Part shown: positions 42,498 through 49,458 of the stretch, in pieces | Layout of the letters: the number at the start of each line of letters is the position of its first letter | Position numbering within the stretch: the first letter of the stretch is position 1 | Assembly: GCA_965216645.1 (NCBI GenBank) | Contig: CBDCGJ010000022.1 | Coordinates: 1 to 64,000, forward strand | Origin: CBDCGJ01 sp965216645 | GTDB lineage: Bacteria > Pseudomonadota > Alphaproteobacteria > GCA-2731375 | Length of the DNA: 64,000 nt | Direction of reading: 5' to 3' | Notes under the pieces: model-generated | What the model was told of the DNA's origin: nothing | The model's database searches: none | The model's input: only the letters and a program-made list of their open reading frames with translations | Made by a program: the position numbers and the translations under genes

Positions 42498-42670
42498 CGC
42501 TTCGCGATCCTCCGTCTGCTTCGCGAGCGAATTCTCCCGGGCGCACTCACTTCGCTTCGCTCGTTCGTTCGCGCGCGCGCCCCGAGCGGAGTGGGCGTCG
42601 GCCCCGAGCCCTTGGAATTCCCTCTTGCGTCCCGTTCGCGCCAAGACCCGATCGCCGCGAGCACGGCGAC

Positions 42671-45331
42671 CTACCGGCCCACCTGCTGCTCCAGAACCTG
42701 GTCGAAGCCCTGAACCACCACGAGCTGGTTCTCGGGGGCTCCGGCGACGGGCTGCAGCATCAGAAAGCGCTGCCCGTCCGTCGTCACGTCGTACGGTGGG
42801 CGCACGTACTCCTCAACCACATGGCTCCGCGCGGAGAAGAGAACGCGCGCGGGACCGTGCGTGAATGTGGGCTCGGTCTCTACGGGTACCGAGACCATGT
42901 TGTCCGCCGCATCGAGGAAGAAGATCTCGTCTCCCACGGGCGACCAGCGGGGGTTCCGGCCACCACCCGTCGACACGGCCCACCGGGCGTCCGCCGTGTT
43001 GGGAAACGGCACGACGGAGATCTCGTGACGCCCGGTCTCACGCGACATGAACGCCATGTAGCGTCCGTCGGGCGAGAGCGTCGGAGAGAACAACCCACCG
43101 GCATCGGTCGCGACGAGCCTCACGGGCTCATCGTCGACCCCCGGACGGACGGCGTATATGCCCCTTCCCCCCGAGGTGCGAAAGACGAGCCACTCCCCGT
43201 TCGGTGACCAGAGCATCTCATGGATGGATGAGACGCCGTCGAACGTGAGCTCCGCCGGCCTGCTCCCGTCCGCTTGCCTGGTCCAGACGTCATCGTTTCC
43301 ACCGCGCGAGGAGAAGAACGACACCGCGTTCCCGTCGGGGGTCCACGCGGCGCGCCCGCCACCGGACTCGTGGAGCGTGAGGCGAAGAAGCGGGCCCTGG
43401 TCGAGTTGCTTGATCCAGACGTTGTTCGACTCGGACAGGATGTCGACGGCGACTCGGGAGCCGTCGGGCGATAGCGACGGGAACCTTATCCGGCCCGACC
43501 AGTTCGGATCGACGATCTGAACCAGGCCCTCGCGCGAGACCCAGACCGGTCGGACGCGTTCCTCGGATCCGCCCGCTAGGTAGACGAGCGTCCCGTCATC
43601 CGCGACGTCGAGGTGGACGGCGTTGAGCCCGACACGGACCTCGGTGGCCAGAGCCACGGGGTCGCCCGCTATCTCGAGCGAGCCGAGGTCGAACGGGGCC
43701 GCCAGGAGAGTACCGTCCGGCGTGAGGTACACGATATGCCCGGACCGCGCATAGCGCGCAAAGACGCCCGCGAGAAGAGGGCGCCGCTCTCCCGACCGGG
43801 TGTCGAGAACCATGATGGTCCAGGACTCGATGTCCTGGACCGGGCCACGGTCGGCCATGGTGAAAAGCACCCCCCGGCCGCTCGGGAGTGCGTCCGGCCA
43901 GCGCACCCAGGCGTCGTCCTCATCTGGCCCGAGGGGGACCGCGACCTCCGGCTCGCCGCCGGCCGCGGGGACCCTCCAGAGCTCGCTTTGCTTCGAAAAG
44001 TACAGGTGCCCGTCGTCGCTCCACGCCAGTCCACTCCTGTGGCCTTCAGCCGCCTCGCTGAGGATCTCGCGGGGCGGCTCTCCCCCCAGAGACTTGACCC
44101 TCAGAGCGCCGCCCTCCCAGAACGCGATCCGACTGCCGTCGGGCGAGAAGACGGGACTGAGGGCACCCTCGGTGTTCGCGACGATGGAGGGGCGCAGCCG
44201 ATCGCGCTGGCGGAGCCACAACTGCTGGCCGATCCGATTCTGGAGGGGGCCGGCGTAGACGATGGCGGATCCGTCCGGAGAGATCGTGACGTTCGATCCG
44301 GCCTCACCCAACGCGTGGTGACCAGACGGCAGGCCGACCGCGTAGCGGGCGACCGGTGGCGTGGAATCATCGGCGAACAGGAAGGTCAGGAGGCCGGCGG
44401 TGGCGAGGACCGCCGTCAGGCCCAAGCCGATAGCCGCGCCCTTCCACGGCCCCGATCGGGTTCCGGTCGCAACCGGCCCCGCTACTCCGTGTCGAAACGC
44501 GGGCTCGGCCAGTGCCCTCGAGAAGTCGGCCGCAGTGCCGAAACGGTCGGCGGGCAACCTCTCCAGCGCCTTGAGTACCGCCCCTTCGACATTCGGCGGC
44601 ACCGCGGCACGGACGGCTGACGGAGCGCTGGGGGTCTCCGTGAGGATTCGAGCCAGCACCGCCTGTGCCGTGCTTCCGGTATGCGGCGGATCCCCCACCA
44701 GCATCTCGTAGAGTACGCAGCCCAACGAATACACGTCGCTACGGGCCCCCACCTCCTGGTCCCCGCTCGCCTGCTCCGGACTCATGTAGAACGGGGTGCC
44801 GATCGACGTTCCCGTCTCCGTCAACCGGTCGCCCCCGGCGTTCGTCACCGCTAGCGCGATCCCGAAGTCGGCCACGACGGGCTGGCCATCGTGGATCAGG
44901 ATGTTGGCCGGCTTGATGTCCCGATGGATGACGTCGTGCCGGTGAGCGTAGTCCAGCGCGCCGGCGACCGCGGACGCGATGTCGACGGCGTCCTCGACGG
45001 GCAGTTGCTTCTCTCGATCGAGACGGTCCCCGAGAGACTCCCCATCGACGAAGGGCATGACATAGAAAAGGAACCCGTCCACCTCCCCGGAGTCGTGCAG
45101 CGGGAGGATATGGGGGTGCTGAAGGTTCGCGGTGGTCTTGATCTCGGCGAGGAAGCGCTCGGCACCGATCACGGCGGCGAGATCCGGCTTGAGCACCTTG
45201 ATTGCCACGTGCCGATCGTGCCGTACGTCGTGCGCGAGGTAGACTGTCGCCGTGCCGCCCTCGCCGAGCTCACGTTCGATCCGATAGCGGCCCTTGAGGG
45301 CCGCGTTCAGCCGACTGATCTCATCAAGCAT
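42671..45331 (-). CDS. Ser/Thr protein kinase with C-terminal PD40 beta-propeller
   Basis: An 886-aa receptor-type kinase. The kinase domain has GEGGTATVY, the VAIKVL lysine, VIHRDIKPANIL and ADFGIA, so it is likely active. A membrane helix (AIGLGLTAVLATAGLLTFLF, near residue 315) follows, then an extracytoplasmic TolB/PD40 propeller (SPDGSAIVYAG, SPDGSRIAFWE, SPDGRYMAFMS). I chose ATG 45331 (LDEISRLNAALKGRY) because a paralogue in the window starts the same way; a GTG 36 bp upstream is possible. The gene lies between imperfect direct repeats. Confidence 0.9.
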   Translation of the reverse strand: MLDEISRLNAALKGRYRIERELGEGGTATVYLAHDVRHDRHVAIKVLKPDLAAVIGAERFLAEIKTTANLQHPHILPLHDSGEVDGFLFYVMPFVDGESLGDRLDREKQLPVEDAVDIASAVAGALDYAHRHDVIHRDIKPANILIHDGQPVVADFGIALAVTNAGGDRLTETGTSIGTPFYMSPEQASGDQEVGARSDVYSLGCVLYEMLVGDPPHTGSTAQAVLARILTETPSAPSAVRAAVPPNVEGAVLKALERLPADRFGTAADFSRALAEPAFRHGVAGPVATGTRSGPWKGAAIGLGLTAVLATAGLLTFLFADDSTPPVARYAVGLPSGHHALGEAGSNVTISPDGSAIVYAGPLQNRIGQQLWLRQRDRLRPSIVANTEGALSPVFSPDGSRIAFWEGGALRVKSLGGEPPREILSEAAEGHRSGLAWSDDGHLYFSKQSELWRVPAAGGEPEVAVPLGPDEDDAWVRWPDALPSGRGVLFTMADRGPVQDIESWTIMVLDTRSGERRPLLAGVFARYARSGHIVYLTPDGTLLAAPFDLGSLEIAGDPVALATEVRVGLNAVHLDVADDGTLVYLAGGSEERVRPVWVSREGLVQIVDPNWSGRIRFPSLSPDGSRVAVDILSESNNVWIKQLDQGPLLRLTLHESGGGRAAWTPDGNAVSFFSSRGGNDDVWTRQADGSRPAELTFDGVSSIHEMLWSPNGEWLVFRTSGGRGIYAVRPGVDDEPVRLVATDAGGLFSPTLSPDGRYMAFMSRETGRHEISVVPFPNTADARWAVSTGGGRNPRWSPVGDEIFFLDAADNMVSVPVETEPTFTHGPARVLFSARSHVVEEYVRPPYDVTTDGQRFLMLQPVAGAPENQLVVVQGFDQVLEQQVGR

Positions 45332-45392
45332 GAGGGGAAGATGCGGGTGCCCACCCTGGCTCGCCACGCATTGGGGGCCAGAGGGCCGTGTG

Positions 45393-45435
45393 ACGAGAAT
45401 CCGGATGAGAATAGATACTGGATTCTTCCGGTATC
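45393..45435 (+). repeat. Imperfect direct repeat flanking a kinase gene, right copy
   Basis: Begins ACGAGAATCCGGATGAGAAT and ends CCGGTATC; the partner of 42338-42379. It lies just upstream of the kinase start, so promoter elements of the kinase may overlap it. Confidence 0.7.
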
Positions 45436-45477
45436 GACGCAGCTGAGGTGCCGGGGATTCAGCTCTTCATGGCGCAA

Positions 45478-48400
45478 TCAGCCGGGGAGGATGGCCCCCG
45501 CTTCCGCCTCCAGCGTCTGGATCATCTCCAGGTAGTACTGCCACTGGGTCGCCTGCTCGCCCGTGAGCGGGCCGACGATGCCCGAGGCCTCGCCTTCCAG
45601 CCGGCTGATCCGACTCGAGAGCTCGTTCGCCTCTCTCGCCAGCACCGTGAGCTCGTCGGACGCGCCGCCCTCATCGCGTGTCTCCGACACGGCCTGCGCG
45701 ACCCGTCTCGAGAGCGCCTGCGCCCGCCGTCGGAGCTCGCCGATATCGAGGAGCGTCTCCGTCCACGCTCGCCGATCGGCCTCCGACACTCGTTCGGCGA
45801 TCCGCGGGTCCTCGCGAACCTCCAGAGGCTGCTCGCTCGCGCTCCCATTGGCCTCGAGCCGCACCGTGTACTCGCCCGGCACGACGAGCGGCCCCGGACG
45901 CCTGAATCGCCCCGGCGCGCCGTCGGCCGCGGGCTCGGCGTATCGCAGGTTCCAGATCGCCCGGTTGAATCCCGCCGCCCCGTCGCCCGACACGTTCGCG
46001 ATCTCGTCTCCTGCCGAGTCGTGGATGGTGATCGCCACGTCGTCGGTCGCGTCGGCGAGCCAGTAGTCGATGATCGCGCCGGCGGGCGGGTTCTCGCCGT
46101 AGAACACGGCGTCGCCCGCGTGGCCGCCGTCGGACCGATAACGGATCTGTTCGGCCGGCTCCATCGAGAACAGGTGGGCCGACCCGGTGACGTCCGCTAG
46201 CTCCTGCAGCGCGTTCACGTTGTCCAGAATCCAGATGCCGCGTGAGTGGGTCCCGAGCACGAGGTCGTTGTCGCGCGGGTGCACGACCAGATCGTTGATC
46301 GCCATCGTCGGAAGGTTCCCGCGGAGCTCGGTCCACGACGCCCCGGCGTCGTTCGAGTAGAACAGCCCCATCTCTGTCCCCATGTAGAGGACCGACGGGT
46401 TCCGCGGGTCTTCCCGAACCGTCCGGGTCACGACGCCGTCGGGAAGTCCCGATGCGATCGAGCGCCACGTCGCGCCGAAGTCCTCGGTCGCCCAGGCATA
46501 GTTGCCGTAGTCGTCGTTGCGGTAGTTGTTGGCGACGACGTACGCCCGGCCCGCCACGGTCCGCGAGAAGTCGACCGTGTTCACCCACATCATCTCCGGA
46601 GCGCCGGGCAGGCGGTCGGTGACGTTCGTGAACGACTCTCCCTCGTCACGAGAGACGAGCACCTGACCGTCGTCCGTCCCGATCACCAGGTAGCCACGCT
46701 CGACCGGTGATTCCTCGATCGCCGAGAGCGTCGGCCAGTAGGGGATTCCGTCGTCGAGCGACCGCGTCGTGTCGGTGGGCGCCTGATTCATGATCGGCAG
46801 CGTCCGCCGATCGGTGCCGGTCGTCCAGTCCCCGAGGTCTTCCCACGTCTGGCCCCGATCGCGCGAACGCCAGAACCTCCGCGTGCCCGCGTACACCGTG
46901 TTCGCGTCGTGCGGCGACACCGTATAGGGGCCGTCCCAGTTCGCGGGCTCCATCGCGTTCCCGAGCCGCTCCTCCGGGTCGTCGAGATCGGGCCACGTGC
47001 GCCAGTTCCGCCGGGCCCCGATCGCCCCGGTCGGGTCTCCGGGCCGAATGTCGCTCCGCTCTCCCGTGACCATGTCGACGCGCGAGAGACCGAGGTACTG
47101 CGATTCGACGTACAGCGTGCGGTGGTCCGTCGTGTCGGGGATCGCGAGGAACCCGTCGCCTCCGCCCCATTTCAGCCAGTCGTCGTGCAGGACTCCTCGC
47201 GTCGAGTACGTGGCCGAAGGGCCGGCCCAGGTCCCGTTGTCCTGCAGTCCGCCGTACACCCAGAACGGCGTCCGCATGTCGACCCTGATGCGGTACCACT
47301 GGCTGACGGGGAGATGCCGCGCATACCACCACGTGACCCCGCGGTCGTAGGAGATCCCGAGGCCGCCGTCGTCGGCCTTCATCACGTGGTCGGAGTCGTT
47401 CGGGTTGACCCACACGAGGCGATCGTCGCCGTGCAGCGACTGGCGGGGCACGGTGAACGTCCGCCCTCCGTCATCCGACCAGGAGTAGGCGTTCACCATG
47501 TAGATGCGCTGGTCGTCGGACGGATCCACGAGGATCTGGGACGCATACATCGGGCGAGGGTTCCAGTCGCCCATGTACTCCCAGGTCTCCCCACGGTCCT
47601 CGGACCGATAGATTCCGGCGAGTCGCTCCTCGTATGCGGTGGACGCGTTGTACCGGAGGCCCTGTTCGACTGCCGCGTAGACGATCCGCGGGTCCGATCG
47701 GTAGATGGAGACGCCGATCCGGCCGATCGTTCCCTCGGGAAGCCCGTTGTCGAGACCCGCGTTGGTCAGCTTCGTCCACGTGTCGCCGCCGTCCACCGAC
47801 TTCCACAGGGCGCTTCCCGGTCCACCCCCATGGAATCCCCAGGGGCGCCGCTGGCGCTGGTACGTCGCCGCGTAGAGCACATCGTGGTCGATCGGGTCCA
47901 TCTGGACCTCGACGGCGCCCGTGAGCTCGTCGACGCCGAGCACCCTTTCCCAGGTCTCGCCCGCATCGCGCGTGCGGTACAGCCCACGCTCGTCGTTCGG
48001 CCCCCAGAGGTGACCCATGGCCGCGACGAACGCGACGTTGCGGTCCGCCGGGTGCAGGGTGATGCGTCCGATGTGCTTCGAGTCCTCGAGCCCGACGTGG
48101 GTCCACGTGCCCCCACCATCGTCCGAGCGCCACACCCCATCTCCCCACGACGACGACTGGCGGCTCGCACGCTCGCCCATGCCGAGCCACACGCGCGCCG
48201 TGTCGACCGGGTGCACGGCCACGTCCCCGATCGAGTGCGTGGGGAGATCGTCCGTCAGCGACTCGAAGGTGATGCCGCGGTTCGTCGTCTTGTAGAGACC
48301 CCCGGTCGACGACGCCACGTAGAAGACATCGGGATCAACGTCCAGGACCTCCAGGTCGACGATTCGTCCACTCATCGTGGACGGACCGAGCGTGCGGAAC

Positions 48401-48558
48401 TGGAGACCGGCCAGGCCGGTGTCCTGCGCGAGCGCCGCGCCCGGCGAAACGGCGAGGGATGCGCCGATGGCCGCCACCGTCATCCTTGCGGCGACGCCGG
48501 CCGATCGGGAGAGCCGGATGGGCGGGCGGGAAGGGGGAGCTGAGTTCGCCGGTGTCAT
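45478..48558 (-). CDS. Large exported BNR/VPS10-type beta-propeller protein
   Basis: A 1,026-aa protein starting at ATG 48558 with a signal peptide ending GAALAQD. Many sialidase/photosystem-stability-type repeats follow: GGLYKTTNRGITF, VWRSDDGGGTWTHVG, LYRTRDAGETWERV, LWKSVDGGDTWTKL, GEVLVSRDEGESF-like and others. A C-terminal region of about 200 residues is helical (LGDIGELRRRAQALSRRVAQ) with AVFYGENPPAGAIIDYWL before it. This architecture is widespread in Gemmatimonadota as 'glycosyl hydrolase' or VPS10-domain proteins; no catalytic activity is established. Upstream in-frame codons to 48672 are Arg-rich and were left out. Confidence 0.88.
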   Translation of the reverse strand: MTPANSAPPSRPPIRLSRSAGVAARMTVAAIGASLAVSPGAALAQDTGLAGLQFRTLGPSTMSGRIVDLEVLDVDPDVFYVASSTGGLYKTTNRGITFESLTDDLPTHSIGDVAVHPVDTARVWLGMGERASRQSSSWGDGVWRSDDGGGTWTHVGLEDSKHIGRITLHPADRNVAFVAAMGHLWGPNDERGLYRTRDAGETWERVLGVDELTGAVEVQMDPIDHDVLYAATYQRQRRPWGFHGGGPGSALWKSVDGGDTWTKLTNAGLDNGLPEGTIGRIGVSIYRSDPRIVYAAVEQGLRYNASTAYEERLAGIYRSEDRGETWEYMGDWNPRPMYASQILVDPSDDQRIYMVNAYSWSDDGGRTFTVPRQSLHGDDRLVWVNPNDSDHVMKADDGGLGISYDRGVTWWYARHLPVSQWYRIRVDMRTPFWVYGGLQDNGTWAGPSATYSTRGVLHDDWLKWGGGDGFLAIPDTTDHRTLYVESQYLGLSRVDMVTGERSDIRPGDPTGAIGARRNWRTWPDLDDPEERLGNAMEPANWDGPYTVSPHDANTVYAGTRRFWRSRDRGQTWEDLGDWTTGTDRRTLPIMNQAPTDTTRSLDDGIPYWPTLSAIEESPVERGYLVIGTDDGQVLVSRDEGESFTNVTDRLPGAPEMMWVNTVDFSRTVAGRAYVVANNYRNDDYGNYAWATEDFGATWRSIASGLPDGVVTRTVREDPRNPSVLYMGTEMGLFYSNDAGASWTELRGNLPTMAINDLVVHPRDNDLVLGTHSRGIWILDNVNALQELADVTGSAHLFSMEPAEQIRYRSDGGHAGDAVFYGENPPAGAIIDYWLADATDDVAITIHDSAGDEIANVSGDGAAGFNRAIWNLRYAEPAADGAPGRFRRPGPLVVPGEYTVRLEANGSASEQPLEVREDPRIAERVSEADRRAWTETLLDIGELRRRAQALSRRVAQAVSETRDEGGASDELTVLAREANELSSRISRLEGEASGIVGPLTGEQATQWQYYLEMIQTLEAEAGAILPG

Positions 48559-48692
48559 GCGGTCTCCTGATAGCCATGGCTGCGTTGATCCGGGAGCGGC
48601 GACGCATCGTCGCCGGTGGTGCCCGGGTTCCGCTTCGATCAGGGTAACACGCACCGTGGCCGAATCGCACAATGCGCGCGGCGAGAAGTAGG

Positions 48693-48729
48693 GGCCTGCG
48701 GATCAGGAGGTTGGCGATGGACGTCCGGT
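48693..48729 (+). repeat. Dispersed 37-bp repeat, copy B
   Basis: Begins GGCCTGCGGATCAGGAGGTT; differs from copy A (42461-42497) at three positions. It lies between the BNR-protein start and the antitoxin stop, so it does not belong to either gene. Confidence 0.75.
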
Positions 48730-48746
48730 TGCGGTCCTCTCCACGG

Positions 48747-49043
48747 CTAGCTCGCCTTGCGGACCAGGTCCAGGAGCGCGCTGGGATGTTCGGCCGCAAC
48801 CTGCAAAAGGACCCTGGCCGGGCCCTGCGGCTGTCTCCGACCCTGCTCCCAGTTCTGCAGCGTCCGCACGCTGATCCCCAGCAACGCCGCGAATTTCGCC
48901 TGCGAGAGCCCATAGTGGGCACGGATGGCCGCAACGTCCGGGTCCTCGACGACCCACGCGCGCGAGGCTTCTTTCTCGCCCCGGAGGATCGCCCCACCCT
49001 CGCGGACGCTATGAATAAGTTCGTCAAAGAGGTCGTCCTTCAT
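48747..49043 (-). CDS. NadS-family / XRE antitoxin
   Basis: A 98-aa protein starting at ATG 49043, with N-terminal LFDELIHSVREGGAILRGE, then a helix-turn-helix with LSQAKFAALLGISVRTLQNW, and GRRQPQGPARVLLQVAAEHP. This is the layout of NadS/HigA-type antitoxins. It overlaps the toxin stop (ATGA), so the toxin is translated first and the antitoxin is coupled to it. It probably binds the palindrome at 49297-49313 and represses the operon. Confidence 0.88.
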   Translation of the reverse strand: MKDDLFDELIHSVREGGAILRGEKEASRAWVVEDPDVAAIRAHYGLSQAKFAALLGISVRTLQNWEQGRRQPQGPARVLLQVAAEHPSALLDLVRKAS

Positions 49044-49279
49044 TTCAGCTCCTCCTCCACCACGTGGCGCAGCGTCCTTCGTTGCCCCGAGGTCAGCTCT
49101 TGCTGACGATTCTTGGAGTAGGCCAGCAACATCAGGATCGTCTCGCCCGGCCGATACCAGTAGTAGATGACTCTGGTGCCTCCGCTCTTGCCTCGACCCT
49201 TGGGGGCCCACCGGATCTTCCGGATCCCGCCCGTGCCTCGTATCACCGCCCCGGCCTCAGGATCACGGACCACCTCCAT
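49040..49279 (-). CDS. RelE/HigB-family toxin, short form
   Basis: A 79-aa protein with GTGGIRKIRWAPKGRGKSGG, RVIYYWYRPG and LLAYSKNRQQELT, the core of RelE/HigB-type ribosome-dependent mRNA interferases. Typical members are about 105-110 aa, so the first ~30 residues (N-terminal helix) are missing. A good promoter ends only about 14 bases before ATG 49279, so the short start appears genuine. The toxin precedes the antitoxin, as in HigBA/NadS-type pairs. Confidence 0.85.
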   Translation of the reverse strand: MEVVRDPEAGAVIRGTGGIRKIRWAPKGRGKSGGTRVIYYWYRPGETILMLLAYSKNRQQELTSGQRRTLRHVVEEELK

Positions 49280-49293
49280 CCCAGATCTAATGT

Positions 49294-49322
49294 ACTATAC
49301 GCCATTGGCGTATGTGCGTCAA
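49294..49322 (-). promoter_or_regulatory. Toxin-antitoxin operon promoter
   Basis: On the minus strand TTGACG (49322-49317) and TATAGT (49299-49294) are separated by exactly 17 bp. TATAGT ends 14 bases before the toxin ATG (49279), which leaves a very short leader. This is the cleanest -35/-10 pair I found in the window. Confidence 0.75.
49297..49313. promoter_or_regulatory. 17-bp palindromic operator of the toxin-antitoxin pair
   Basis: ATACGCCA-T-TGGCGTAT is a perfect inverted repeat with a one-base centre. It covers the start of the -10 hexamer and most of the promoter spacer. A further half-site GGCGTAC occurs at 49324-49330. The position and symmetry fit a dimeric XRE antitoxin that autorepresses. 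Confidence 0.75.
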
Positions 49323-49458
49323 CGGCGTACCACACCGGGGAGATATGCGATTCGGGGGCGTGACGACGGCTCATCCACCAGGACCTCGCTCTCACAGCTG
49401 CGCGAGGTTGCCCCGCCGATGCTGGCACTCCAATCGCGGGCCGGTCATCTTGAACGCC

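Larger units (their letters stand above)
42277..42670. other. Intergenic region with short repeats and hairpin-prone tracts
   Basis: About 390 bp without a convincing gene. It contains the repeats at 42338-42379 and 42461-42497, and several small inverted CCGGTA/TACCGG elements (42371-42440). A tract of CTTCGCGAGCGAA-like and CTTCGCTTCGCTCG motifs (42495-42580) resembles REP-type sequence. Long frames on the plus strand continuing into the next gene are shadows of the kinase. Confidence 0.55.

Noticed and set aside
46909..48543. 544-aa plus-strand reading frame
   Set aside because: It is antisense to the BNR/VPS10 protein with many clear repeats.
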